Of a stretch of 62,854 nucleotides of DNA, positions 1 to 9,004 are shown piece after piece. The stretch is from Verrucomicrobiota bacterium (GTDB taxonomy: Bacteria > Verrucomicrobiota > Verrucomicrobiia > Opitutales > Opitutaceae), in NCBI GenBank assembly GCA_023391285.1, contig JAEWBF010000127.1:1-62854 (forward strand), read 5' to 3'. Below the pieces are notes generated by a model. The model made no database searches. It had not been told where the DNA came from and worked only from the letters and a program-made list of their open reading frames with translations. The translations under genes were made by a program, and so were the position numbers. Numbering within the stretch: the first letter of the stretch is position 1; the number at the start of each line of letters is the position of its first letter.

Positions 1-42
1 GGCGGGCGCAAGCAGCGCCAGGACTACCTTGCGGCAATCCCG

Positions 43-104
43 GGCTGCTCGCAACGCGGCCGAACTCCATTTTGCGATTCCGTCCGGCCGCATTGCGAGC
101 AGCC
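43..104. repeat. Inverted repeat in the spacer at the window edge
   Basis: Arms of 20 bases at 43-62 and 85-104 are reverse complements with one mismatch, separated by 22 bases. They lie just beyond the 3' end of the minus-strand TonB receptor gene. The rest of bases 1-240 holds no convincing gene. A stretch near 165-190 resembles a widespread intergenic motif (TTCGCTTCGCTCAGAATGAC). No T-tract follows the hairpin, so a terminator role is uncertain. Confidence 0.55.
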
Positions 105-240
105 TCGGAATTGGTATCAGCGAAGAAGCCACGTGTGCATCCGCTTGCGGGCGCCGTTCTGGATTGTTCGCTTCGCTCAGAATGACAAAGGGGATTCGCA
201 CCATTCTCCCACAAAAAGCAGCTACGGTTACCGAACTACT

Positions 241-3012
241 TCAGAACGAATACGTCGCCGTCAGAAAGATCTCCCGCGGGTTCTTGTAGAGAATCGTTCC
301 ACCTTCCTGGTCATACGCCTGCGAAATGATGCCCACGCGCTGCACCATATCGTTCTGGAAAACATTACGCACGTTCAGCTGCAGCCGCAGTTCGCGACGA
401 TTCCGCAAGTCCCAGCGATAGCCCGCCGTGAAATCCGCCGTGTAATCCGCGTCGCCTTTGTATTCTTCGATCACACCGTCGCCATTCGCATCATCGTAAC
501 CGATCACCGAGGGCCCAAGGTAACGCACGCCGCCGCCGATCGAAAGCCCCGCAAGGCGCGTCCCAGCCGCAAACTCGTAATTCGTGAAGAGATTCGCCGT
601 GTATTCGCTCTCGCCCAGCTGTCGCTGCCCGTCGCGCACAAATGAAACCAGAATCGGATCGATCGTCGCGATCGCCTGCGCCACCTGGCCATTCGGATCC
701 AACGGACCGCCCGACTGCGCCAGCCACTCGTCGCGTTTCGCGGCGTAGAGGGCTTTGTAGTTCAACCCCTGATTCGAAAGCACCGTGCGCTTCTTCGCTG
801 CGTTGAACGTCAGTCTCCACTGGTCCGTCAAATTCGCCGTCAGCTCGAACTCGTAGCCCTTGCCCTGTGTGTCCGTCGTGTCCTGAAACGCCGTCGTGTA
901 GGCCCCCGGCTCAAGCAGGTTCACAATGACCGCCGTCTGCGTCACCACCGAGCCGAACCAGAAGAAGGTCCGATTCAACTCGGCCGTTTCATAATAGCCC
1001 GCCGAACCCTGCAGCCGTCCGTTCAACAATCGGAAGCGCAGGCCGTAGTCCGTGCCTTCGCCCGAGCGCGGCGGGATCGCCGTCAGCATCCACCGTCCAT
1101 CGCTGCCGATCGTCGGCACCATGTTGGACTGGTTGTTGAAGTTCTCCGATTTGTTCGCGTAGGCGTAGAGTCCTTCGACGATCTTCAAGGTCGCGCCGTA
1201 AGTCTTCGTATTGCGCCCCGCCGGCGGATCGAAGGGACCGTAATCGCCCGTCACGTAGAAACTCCCCCGCTCATCCTGCGCGCGTCCCGCCCGCCGCCGC
1301 GTCTTGAACTCATCATTGCGCAATCCGCCGATCAACGTGAGTCGATCGCCGAGGAAGCGGCTCACCATCGAAATCTGCCGATAGTCCTGCCGCACGATCT
1401 CGTCGCGCAGCTGCCCGCCCTGCCAGACGAGGAAACCGATGTCCGTTCCCGGCGCCTGATTCGCATTGTCACGCGCGGTGTAGTGCGGCGCGTCACCTGT
1501 ATTCAAATAAACACGACGATACACGCGGTGCGCATCGTTCGTGATCGGCAGGTTCGGGGCCGCCGTGCGGTTGAAATCCGTCTGCCGCGCCGTCGCCGAG
1601 GTCGAGTTCTCCTCGCGCCGCCCCAAGAGCCCTGCGATCTGGTGCTTCCCCCACACGTCGCCGAAATCGAATTCGTAGGACGCCGTGAGCCGATAGTCGT
1701 CGGAATTCAGCTCCTGGTGAATTTTCTGCCAGTTCCCCTGCACGAAGGGCTGGCCCACATTCGGATTCGGCTGTCCGTTCGGCAGCTGTTCGTTCGGATC
1801 GATGCGCACCTGATACGATCCTCCACCGACGCCACCCTGGATGAGGAACGGACGGTTCAGATCGATGGTGTAATCCATCTTGTTGTAAGCCGCCTCGATG
1901 AAGAGCTTATCGAAGAGCCGTTGCTCGACGAAGATCGAATAGTTCCGTCCGCTCGTGTCGTTGCGATCGTCCGGCCCGTTGAAGTTCTGATGCCGCATCA
2001 ACGTTGGCTCGAGCGCACTTCCGCGATCGGTATTCGTCATCGCCATGCCGGTCCAGTTCATCACCTGCCCCGAGCTCGTGTCGTAGATCAAGATCGGGAT
2101 CGTGCCCATGTTCGCCACCGTCGTGTCGCCCGCCGGAAGCGGCCCGCGCGCCACCGGAATCGTGTTCCCCGACCAGCCCGAGTAATAGTCGAGCAGCGGA
2201 AACCGCCGCGCGATGTTGCGATCCTGGTCCAGCCGCTCCGCGTCGAACCGGATCGTCGTGTCGCGCCAGGGCCGGAACGTCACCGCACCGTGAATACCGC
2301 GTCGTTTCGTGAATCCGTAATTGATCCAACTGTCGCTCTCGTCCCAGACGGCATTGATGCGCGCCGACAGCTTCTTGTCCCAAAGGATCTGGTTCCAATC
2401 GAGCGTCGCACGATACGCATCACGCGTGCCGATGCGCCCGCTGACCGCGCCGATGTTGCCGTTGAAGTTAGCGCGCTTCGTCGTGGTGTTGACGATGCCG
2501 CCCGGCGTGCCCGTGCCGAACAGGATCGAGTTCGGGCCGCGCGCAAAATCGAGGCGCTCGACGTTGTAAGCGTCGGACGCGACCGACCAAGGGAAGAAAT
2601 TCCTCGTCGCCGTGCCCGACACAAAACCGCGGAAGCTCACGCCGGTGTTGCCGAAGATATTCGCCTCGAAGTTCGCCGACGGAGAGTTCTGGAACTGCGG
2701 CGTCGCGTTCAACGCATACAGCGACGCCTCCATCACGTCGCCCGCCGCGATGTCGTTCAGAAAATCGCGCGTGAACACCGACACCGCCGCCGGCGTGGTC
2801 AGCAGGTCCGTATTCAAACGGCTGCCCGCGAGCGTGTTCGTCGCCACATAGCCGCGGTCGCGCGTCGTGCTGACGGTAAACGGCGACAACTCGACGATCT
2901 CCTCACCCGTCGTGGCAGATGGAATCTGCGCTCGAGCCGACGATCCAACAGCCAAGCCAAAGATGGCCACGACCGGCCACAGCGTTCGATAGGGAACAAG
3001 GGAGGGCGACAT
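241..3012 (-). CDS. TonB-dependent outer-membrane receptor (TBDT 1)
   Basis: About 923 residues. An N-terminal signal peptide ends near residue 28 (SSARA-Q). A conserved segment EEIVELSPFTV follows, a candidate TonB box shared with the other receptors here. The plug domain (about 55-190) carries TNTLAGSR, ERLDFARGPNSILFGTG and PGGIVNTTTKR. The remainder is a beta-barrel ending in ATYSF with the terminal phenylalanine typical of outer-membrane proteins. I chose the ATG at 3012 over the upstream one at 3027 because AGGA lies five bases before it. The family imports glycans, siderophores or vitamins using TonB energy; the glycan-degrading neighbours suggest an oligosaccharide here. It is divergent from a secreted creatininase-like gene, with a candidate operator at 3202-3213 between them. 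Confidence 0.93.
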   Translation of the reverse strand: MSPSLVPYRTLWPVVAIFGLAVGSSARAQIPSATTGEEIVELSPFTVSTTRDRGYVATNTLAGSRLNTDLLTTPAAVSVFTRDFLNDIAAGDVMEASLYALNATPQFQNSPSANFEANIFGNTGVSFRGFVSGTATRNFFPWSVASDAYNVERLDFARGPNSILFGTGTPGGIVNTTTKRANFNGNIGAVSGRIGTRDAYRATLDWNQILWDKKLSARINAVWDESDSWINYGFTKRRGIHGAVTFRPWRDTTIRFDAERLDQDRNIARRFPLLDYYSGWSGNTIPVARGPLPAGDTTVANMGTIPILIYDTSSGQVMNWTGMAMTNTDRGSALEPTLMRHQNFNGPDDRNDTSGRNYSIFVEQRLFDKLFIEAAYNKMDYTIDLNRPFLIQGGVGGGSYQVRIDPNEQLPNGQPNPNVGQPFVQGNWQKIHQELNSDDYRLTASYEFDFGDVWGKHQIAGLLGRREENSTSATARQTDFNRTAAPNLPITNDAHRVYRRVYLNTGDAPHYTARDNANQAPGTDIGFLVWQGGQLRDEIVRQDYRQISMVSRFLGDRLTLIGGLRNDEFKTRRRAGRAQDERGSFYVTGDYGPFDPPAGRNTKTYGATLKIVEGLYAYANKSENFNNQSNMVPTIGSDGRWMLTAIPPRSGEGTDYGLRFRLLNGRLQGSAGYYETAELNRTFFWFGSVVTQTAVIVNLLEPGAYTTAFQDTTDTQGKGYEFELTANLTDQWRLTFNAAKKRTVLSNQGLNYKALYAAKRDEWLAQSGGPLDPNGQVAQAIATIDPILVSFVRDGQRQLGESEYTANLFTNYEFAAGTRLAGLSIGGGVRYLGPSVIGYDDANGDGVIEEYKGDADYTADFTAGYRWDLRNRRELRLQLNVRNVFQNDMVQRVGIISQAYDQEGGTILYKNPREIFLTATYSF

Positions 3013-3201
3013 AAGAATCCTGAACATTGAAGGCGCGCCGTCAGCGGATTCGCCGACCGTGCCGTTCGCAGACTTCGCACCGTCGCCTGGGGCTCAACGC
3101 CCGCACTATCGAAACCGTTCGATAGATCGCGACCGCCCAAATCCACCCGTTTCGCTATGCTGGCGCGTTCTCCTTGGATCTCACGATCCGTGCCGCCGCC
3201 G

Positions 3202-3213
3202 TCACCTAGATGA
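3202..3213. promoter_or_regulatory. Candidate operator TCACCTAGATGA (site 1)
   Basis: 12-bp inverted repeat matching TCAYYNNRRTGA. It lies between the divergent TonB receptor (start 3012) and the creatininase-like gene (start 3273), about 60 bases from the latter. It is one of eight such sites in intergenic gaps from 3 to 30 kb. Binding by the LacI protein at 19671-20714 is an inference. Confidence 0.5.
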
Positions 3214-3272
3214 GCGAAACGAACGTTGAACGAGCTCGCGCACCGCAGACGTTACGCGCGACCCCGCACATC

Positions 3273-4112
3273 ATGAACTCCTTACCCTCTTCCCTCGCGG
3301 GCATCGCCCGCTGCTTGCTGCTTTCTCTCCCGCTGATCACCGCCGCTTACGCCACTACACAGCCGCCTCGCTGGCGTTTCGAAACCATGCGTCCACCCCA
3401 ACTCGCCGAGGCGCTGCGCACGCGGCCGGTAGCGTGGCTCGTGCTGAGTCCTCTCGAATGGCATGGCGAAGCGATCGCGTTCAACGCCGACCCGCTCGTC
3501 GGCCGCGCCATCCTCGAAGGCGCCTGGGAAAAAGTCGGCGGCGTGCTCCTCCCGACCCTCTACATCGGCTCGGAAACCGAATACAAGGAATGGGACACCG
3601 ACAAAGGCCTCATCTCGCGCTGGGGCATGGAACTCATCTCACGCGAACACAATCCCGGTTCGCTCTACGTCCGCCACATCACGCTCGAACTGGTCCTCGT
3701 CGATTACCTGAAGGCGCTCCAGCGCGAGGGTTTCAAACTCTGCGTCGTCACGAGCGGCCATGGCGGCGCGGAACACATCGACGTCATGGAGGAGGTCTGC
3801 CGCCGCGATTACGGCGACATGAAAGTGCTGATGGCTCGCGGCTGGTCGGAAAAACTGCCGGATCACCTCCGCTTCAAAAAAGTCGAGGGCGCGTCCCACG
3901 CCAACATCGTCGAAGCCAGCCTCGTCGGCGGCGTCGACCCCACGCTCGTCGATCGCGAAGCCTTCGGAAAACTCGAACGCGACCGCAAGACCGGCCTGAA
4001 ATCCGAGAACGTCGCCGAAATCGATTTCGAGAAGGGTCGCGGCGTCATCGAATTCCGCGCCGCCTCGCTCGCGAAGGAAGTCGAGAAACTCATCGCCACC
4101 CTGCCCCGCTAG
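3273..4112 (+). CDS. Secreted creatininase-family amidohydrolase-like protein
   Basis: 279 residues from the ATG at 3273, where a signal peptide begins (MNSLPSSLAGIARCLLLSLP, cleavage near AYA-TT). The mature part follows the creatininase family pattern. It has an EWHG motif with a downstream Asp (residues about 60-75) where the family has E-x-H-G and the first metal ligands, SGHGG in place of the usual NGHGG, and a later ASHANIVEAS segment matching the conserved His/Glu metal-binding block. Family members hydrolyse creatinine, mycofactocin precursor peptides or related cyclic amides. Export to the periplasm and position opposite a TonB receptor suggest action on an imported compound. The substrate cannot be told. 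An upstream in-frame start at 3210 would only extend the N-terminus before the signal peptide. Confidence 0.8.
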   Translation: MNSLPSSLAGIARCLLLSLPLITAAYATTQPPRWRFETMRPPQLAEALRTRPVAWLVLSPLEWHGEAIAFNADPLVGRAILEGAWEKVGGVLLPTLYIGSETEYKEWDTDKGLISRWGMELISREHNPGSLYVRHITLELVLVDYLKALQREGFKLCVVTSGHGGAEHIDVMEEVCRRDYGDMKVLMARGWSEKLPDHLRFKKVEGASHANIVEASLVGGVDPTLVDREAFGKLERDRKTGLKSENVAEIDFEKGRGVIEFRAASLAKEVEKLIATLPR

Positions 4113-4133
4113 CGTCCTTCGGATTGATCCCCG

Positions 4134-4302
4134 GTAGGGCGAGGCGTCCCCGCCGAACCGTCCTTTAGCGCCCCCTTTGTAGGAGCCTGCTTGCAGGCGA
4201 TCTTTCGACTTCTCTCCGGGCGCAAACCCCAACCCTCGCCTGCAAGCAGGCTCCTACATCCGGGCATTTCCGCCCCGCGGCTCGGCGAGACGCTCGCCCT
4301 AC
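4134..4302. repeat. Nested inverted pair of GTAG-headed palindromic repeats
   Basis: Two GTAG-type elements are each present as facing copies. The outer pair (GTAGGGCGAGGCG..., about 4134-4159 and 4279-4302) encloses an inner pair (GTAGGAGCCTGCTTGCAGGC, 4179-4200, and its exact reverse complement 4236-4257). The inner arms match over 22 bases. The cluster fills the gap between two convergent genes. The GTAG head plus hairpin is the signature of REP sequences mobilised by RAYT transposases; no such transposase is in the window. The structure could also stop transcription from both sides. Confidence 0.75.
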
Positions 4303-4319
4303 CTGCCATCCGCCCACTT

Positions 4320-5426
4320 CTACACGATCTCCAAATAGTCCTTATCCGGCAACGCCGGAAACGGCGCGGTCGGTAGCGTCTGATACCAATACGCCACCGA
4401 CGCGATGTCGTCCTGCAACGGCAGATACCGGGGGCGCTTCGGATCCGACCTCCAGCCCAGCGCCTGCATCGTCACTCGCAGATCCTGTTCAAAGCGCACC
4501 GGGTCCATGATGTGCCAGCGATAAAGTCCGAAACGGTTTGGACACAGGAACGACTCCGGATACGCGCCCTGCGCTTTCGCGATTTGATGCATGCCCGCAT
4601 AGGGCGTGCAGAAGGTTTCATACTTCTTCGTGAACGGATTGATGAAGCAGTAGGAACCGCAGAAATAATCCTCCGTGCCCGTGCCACAAATCGTCGGCCA
4701 TTCCCCGTCGCCATCTAGGTAAAACTTGATTTCGCCCTCGCCCCACCAACCGCCGTTGTTCGTTCCCCACGACATCACCGTGCCGACGTAATGCCCCTTG
4801 CCGCGCACGCCATCGAGCATCGTGTAAACCTGTTTGTATGGCAGCGGATTGGTCCGCCGGAACTGCGCGTGGAAATACGCCGCATCCTCCGGCACGTCGG
4901 TGAGCGTGTAGTTCACCTGGAAAAACAAGGTCATCGTCTCCTCCGCGATGTTCGTGGCTGTGATCCTGCACCGTTTTCGAAACGGCATCTCCCAGTAGCA
5001 GTTGAACGCACTTCCCGGATTCACGCACACCGGCAGCGACACCAAAGGCGCATATTGCGACCACGTTCCGCCGAAGAAATCCCCGATCGGACACTCCACC
5101 GAGGGATGCTCCTGATCGTCCCAGTAGATCCTCAAGATGCAGAATCGCCAATGCCCCGTAGGGGTCATCCACATCTGCTGAATCGCGCCGCTCTCCTTGA
5201 TATCCGCAATCGTGAAAGTTTCTCCGGGCTTGATCTCGACCGCCGGCGATATCTTCCACCCGGGTCCGAGTCCTTCCGCATACTTGGCGCTGAGGCCATC
5301 GGTCGCCTTCCCCCCTGCTCCTTTCGCGCCGGTCAAATTCTCCGCGCTGATCGACCGCGTGCGAGCATGCGAAAGCCGCGATAGATTTCCGAGGTGTAGT
5401 CCGAGGCCGTTGAAAGGGGCGTTCAT
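4320..5426 (-). CDS. GH172 / DUF2961 family glycoside hydrolase
   Basis: 368 residues from the ATG at 5426. The open frame extends farther upstream but only through palindromic repeat sequence, so that part is excluded. DUF2961 hallmarks are seen in order: AIQQMWMT near residue 85, LRIYWDDQEHPSVECPIGDFF near 105-125, a glycine-rich WWGEGEIKFYLDGDGEWPT block and GTGTEDYFCGSY. The glutamates of the last two blocks match the region of the catalytic acids of GH172. The family includes alpha-D-fructofuranosidase/difructose-dianhydride synthase and D-arabinan-active alpha-D-arabinofuranosidases. No signal peptide is evident, so it is likely cytoplasmic. It follows the second TonB receptor on the same strand across a 203-base repeat-filled gap. 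Confidence 0.85.
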   Translation of the reverse strand: MNAPFNGLGLHLGNLSRLSHARTRSISAENLTGAKGAGGKATDGLSAKYAEGLGPGWKISPAVEIKPGETFTIADIKESGAIQQMWMTPTGHWRFCILRIYWDDQEHPSVECPIGDFFGGTWSQYAPLVSLPVCVNPGSAFNCYWEMPFRKRCRITATNIAEETMTLFFQVNYTLTDVPEDAAYFHAQFRRTNPLPYKQVYTMLDGVRGKGHYVGTVMSWGTNNGGWWGEGEIKFYLDGDGEWPTICGTGTEDYFCGSYCFINPFTKKYETFCTPYAGMHQIAKAQGAYPESFLCPNRFGLYRWHIMDPVRFEQDLRVTMQALGWRSDPKRPRYLPLQDDIASVAYWYQTLPTAPFPALPDKDYLEIV

Positions 5427-5457
5427 AACAGCGGATCTTACGACAGATTCCTTGAAA

Positions 5458-5619
5458 GGTGGAGCCCGACAGCTTGCCGGGCTCAAGGTAGGGCGAGGTG
5501 TCCCCACCGAGCCGAGACCGACCGCACGCCGAACCGGCTCGGCGGGACGCCTCGCCCTACCTAAAGGCAGAAGCCCGGCGCGGACCCCGACAGGACGGGG
5601 CAAGCTGCCGGGCTCCACC
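5458..5619. repeat. Second nested pair of GTAG/GGTGGAGCC palindromic repeats
   Basis: The outer arms are GGTGGAGCCCGACAGCTTGC (from 5458) and its near reverse complement ending at 5619. The inner arms are GTAGGGCGAGGTG... (5488-5513) and its partner (5536-5560). It is the same architecture as at 4134-4302 and separates the TonB receptor gene from GH172. The inner element belongs to the same sequence subfamily as the outer element of the first cluster. Confidence 0.75.
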
Positions 5620-5629
5620 TGAACCAAGC

Positions 5630-8600
5630 TCAGAACTCAAACGTCGCGCTCAACCGATAATTCCGCGGACGGAAATAGTAATACTGGGTTTCGAGCGCAC
5701 CCGCGTTCGGATTCCACGCCGACGCCAGCACTTGCCGATCGTCGTTGTCGAACAGGTTGTCCACATTGAGCTGCAACCGCAGCGAGTATTTGCCGCGAAT
5801 CTTGAACTCATACGCCGCCATCGCGTTGAACAGGTAGTAATCCCCGCCTTTGAACATCTGCGACTTTTCCGTCGGACTCGCCGCGGGCCTCACCCCCAGG
5901 ATCGAATCGCCGCGATAATTCATGCCCGCGCCGATCGTGAGCCCGCTCAGCGGACCGGTCGTGAAATCGTAGGCCGTATAGGCATTCGCATTCCACGGAC
6001 GATTGTTCACCTCGATCTGACCTTCTTCCGATTGCGCGTAGCCGAGGATTTCATCGAGTCCCGTGATCAGCGCGCCGATGTTGTTCGTTCCGCCGGCATT
6101 GCTGAGATTGCCCGGCGCGCGGCTCACGTCGTAAGCCAGCGCCGACTGCGCGGCCCAGGTCGCACGATGCTTCGCGATATACGCGGACAACGCTCCGCCG
6201 ACATTCGAAATCGTGTTCTCGGTTTTGCTGATGTTGAAGCTCACGCGCCAGTTCGGCGTCGGGTTCGCGGTCAACTCGAACTCGTAACCTTCCGACTTCT
6301 GCGAGCGGGTATCCACACCGCCGAAGCGATGCCCATTGGGATCGTCCTGATCCGTGATCACCGTATCCGGACCGCCGTTACGAAGCGTGGTCCAGATCGC
6401 ATTGATGTAGTTGAAGACGTTGCCGTCGATGCTGCCGGCGTTCGCTCCGTCCTGGGAAACTTCGAACCGCGTGATCGTCGCATTTACGCGATTCTGCAGC
6501 AGGTTGAACTTCAAGCCGAAGTCGCGTCCGCGACCCGTGAGCGGACCGAGCTTGCGCGACGGGCGCAGTGCTTCGTCCTCGAAGAGTTCCACGTCGCCTT
6601 GGCCGCGAAAGTTCGTGGACGTGTTCCCGAAGAGGCTCACCCACTCGATTCCCGGCCAGCGCAGCACCGCGCCGAGCGTGTAAGTGTTTTCGCTCACATC
6701 GAGTGTCGGGTCGGAATGCCGCGTGACGCCGGTGACCGCACCCGTTTCCTCGTCGGTCGTTAACAGATCGTCGCCGGACCACGAGCGGATGGTGTCGCGC
6801 CGCAGACCGCCGGTGAGGATGACGCTGTTCTCGAAGAAGCGGCTCTGCGTCGCGATCGTGCCGCTGTCGTTCTTGCTGCGGCCCCACGTCCAGTCGTCGC
6901 GCACAAACCCGCCCTGGAACGCGCCGCCCGCCTCCGAATCGCCGGGAAGGCCCGCGACGGTTTGCTGGCTAAAGATCGGATTGTTTCGATTGAAGGGATC
7001 GCGAATTCCGCGCTCCTCCTTGTTCGGAGAAAACGGGTCGATGTGATAAAGCTGCGGAAGAACGCCGCGGAAATGATACGGATTCACGCGATTCGGATGC
7101 ACGTTCCCGAAAGCCCAGTTCTGGCTCTCGAACTCACCTTCGTTGCGGCTCAACACCGCTAGCAGCATATGATCGCCGAACGAGCCAAGATCGAGGTGGT
7201 AGCTCGCGCTCAAGCGATAGTCCTCACTTTCCGATTCCCAATCGTTATAGGATGGATCGGCGTAGGCCATCAGCCGGCCGACATTCGGATTCGCGATTGG
7301 ATTCGCGAGATTGAGTGCATTACGCCCCTGCTCGGTCGGCACATAAGGAATGCCCATTTTCGTCGCGAGCGCCTCACCCGTCGCACTGCCGATGGTGCCT
7401 TCATAGAGACCCTGCGCATTGAAGGTCGGAAGCGTCGTCACGACGTCGAAGAAGATGTAATTCTGACCGTAGCCGTGCACCTGCTGACGATGCCCTTTGG
7501 TCTTCGCGCGGTTCGCGGCGAACTCGAGATTGAGATCCTGCCCGATGCGCTGCTCGACCGTCAGGCCGACGTTGGAATAACGCGTGTCGGCGAACTGGCC
7601 CGGCCCCGCAATATTCCCCCAGCGAGGAAAAACGCTCTCGTCATCGAACTGCGGGGGCGTGTTGAAACCCGGCTGATTCTCATTGCCCGATGTGCGATAC
7701 CAGCGCGTGCCTTCCCCCCCCGTGCCCGCGTAAATGACTTTTCCCGCCAGCGGCCCGTCCATGATCGCGAGCCAGCCGTCTTGATGCTTGTTGCCGATAA
7801 TGTGACCCGCCGTGCGATTCATCGGCAGACCCGTCGCCGGGTCGGGAGGCGAACCGTTGGTCTGCGAGAAATAGTCGTCGCCTGGGATGCTGCCCGGATT
7901 CTGCGGCATGCCATACGGCACCGTGTGGCTCCCCCACACTTTCCAACTCATCGTGGCATCGTAGGGCAGAAACGGACGCGCTCGATTTTGGTGCAGATCG
8001 CCGAACTCACCGTTGACGCGGACCGTCGTATTGTTCGTCGGACGCCACACGGCGTCGAATGCGGCGCGGTCCTGATCGTCCTCTTCGAATTCGTAATAAC
8101 CGTCCGCCCGCTGCGTCATCAGGTTCACGCGAACGCCTGCCTTGTCGTCGAGCAGCGGCTGGTTGAAATCCACGCCCGCGCGCCGCAGGCCCCAATCTCC
8201 CACGATCAGGTTGACCGCACCAAACCGACGGTCGCTGCGTGCCTGCTTCGTTGTCATGTTCACCACGCCGCCCGGCCCGCCGATGCCGAACAGAATCGAA
8301 TTCGGACCGCGCGCCACGTCGATGCGATCCATGTTGAAAACATCGCCCGGGATTTCGGTCGTGAAATAATTGCGCGTGATCGTCGTGTCGCGATAGCCGC
8401 GGATCTGAATGTTAAACGCGTTTTGGATGAGTCCGTTGCCTGTGACTTCGCCCGCGTGATTGCCCGCACCGACCGCGTATTCCATCGCGCCTCTGAGATC
8501 GAGCGCGCCGATGTCGTTCAAAAATTCGCTCGTCATCACCGAGATCGACGCGGGGGTGTCGACCAGCGAGGTGTTGATGCGGCTGCCCGCGAGCGTGTTC

Positions 8601-8782
8601 GTGGCCACGTAGCCGCGGTCGGCTTCCGAGCGCACTTCAAACGGCGAAAGCACGATCGTTTCGTCATTCGCTTCATCCGCCGCGGGGACAGGCGTTCCAG
8701 CGGGTTGCGCACGAAGATTCGATACGAGAACGCCGGCGGTTGCACATAGCAACGCCAGCAGACGGGGGGGCAGGTGTTTCAT
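5630..8782 (-). CDS. TonB-dependent outer-membrane receptor (TBDT 2)
   Basis: 1,050 residues from the ATG at 8782, chosen because a signal peptide starts there (MKHLPPRLLALLCATAGVLV, cleavage near LRA-QP). Upstream in-frame starts (to 8962) would put 60 non-signal residues before it and run over the candidate operator at 8890. The mature N-terminus carries DETIVLSPFEV, then a plug domain with TNTLAGSR and RIDVARGPNSILFGIG. A large barrel ends in LSATFEF. It is longer than the other receptors because of bigger extracellular loops. Codons for the TNTLAGSR region match TBDT 1 closely at the DNA level, showing recent common origin. Probable glycan importer of the surrounding locus; likely cotranscribed with GH172. 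Confidence 0.93.
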   Translation of the reverse strand: MKHLPPRLLALLCATAGVLVSNLRAQPAGTPVPAADEANDETIVLSPFEVRSEADRGYVATNTLAGSRINTSLVDTPASISVMTSEFLNDIGALDLRGAMEYAVGAGNHAGEVTGNGLIQNAFNIQIRGYRDTTITRNYFTTEIPGDVFNMDRIDVARGPNSILFGIGGPGGVVNMTTKQARSDRRFGAVNLIVGDWGLRRAGVDFNQPLLDDKAGVRVNLMTQRADGYYEFEEDDQDRAAFDAVWRPTNNTTVRVNGEFGDLHQNRARPFLPYDATMSWKVWGSHTVPYGMPQNPGSIPGDDYFSQTNGSPPDPATGLPMNRTAGHIIGNKHQDGWLAIMDGPLAGKVIYAGTGGEGTRWYRTSGNENQPGFNTPPQFDDESVFPRWGNIAGPGQFADTRYSNVGLTVEQRIGQDLNLEFAANRAKTKGHRQQVHGYGQNYIFFDVVTTLPTFNAQGLYEGTIGSATGEALATKMGIPYVPTEQGRNALNLANPIANPNVGRLMAYADPSYNDWESESEDYRLSASYHLDLGSFGDHMLLAVLSRNEGEFESQNWAFGNVHPNRVNPYHFRGVLPQLYHIDPFSPNKEERGIRDPFNRNNPIFSQQTVAGLPGDSEAGGAFQGGFVRDDWTWGRSKNDSGTIATQSRFFENSVILTGGLRRDTIRSWSGDDLLTTDEETGAVTGVTRHSDPTLDVSENTYTLGAVLRWPGIEWVSLFGNTSTNFRGQGDVELFEDEALRPSRKLGPLTGRGRDFGLKFNLLQNRVNATITRFEVSQDGANAGSIDGNVFNYINAIWTTLRNGGPDTVITDQDDPNGHRFGGVDTRSQKSEGYEFELTANPTPNWRVSFNISKTENTISNVGGALSAYIAKHRATWAAQSALAYDVSRAPGNLSNAGGTNNIGALITGLDEILGYAQSEEGQIEVNNRPWNANAYTAYDFTTGPLSGLTIGAGMNYRGDSILGVRPAASPTEKSQMFKGGDYYLFNAMAAYEFKIRGKYSLRLQLNVDNLFDNDDRQVLASAWNPNAGALETQYYYFRPRNYRLSATFEF

Positions 8783-8889
8783 AGGGGAGGAACGGATTCC
8801 GGTTTGCGGGGCCAATTGCGCTGCCGGTAGTCGTCCGGCATCATCTTGTTGGGAATCCGTGTGCGCCTGACTCGCAACGGATGGAACGG

Positions 8890-8901
8890 TCATCCCGGTG
8901 A
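8890..8901. promoter_or_regulatory. Candidate operator TCATCCCGGTGA (site 2)
   Basis: 12-bp inverted repeat of the TCAYYNNRRTGA type in the 222-base gap before TBDT 2, 107 bases upstream of its ATG at 8782. The spacing is almost identical to that of site 3 relative to the beta-helix gene. Confidence 0.5.
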
Positions 8902-9004
8902 TCGCCGATGAGCGTCGGAACACGCATCGAAAAACAAAGGCCGGATCGGAGTTCCCTCCCATCCGGCCCGTATGATTTAGTAGATTCGAAACGGAAACGG
9001 GTTC

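Noticed and set aside
1483..3030. Long plus-strand open frame (about 515 codons) opposite TBDT 1
   Set aside because: Arginine-rich translation without motifs, antisense to a clearly coding receptor; a GC-rich shadow.
5427..5627. N-terminal extension of the GH172 frame
   Set aside because: Encoded entirely by palindromic repeats; family similarity begins after the ATG at 5426.
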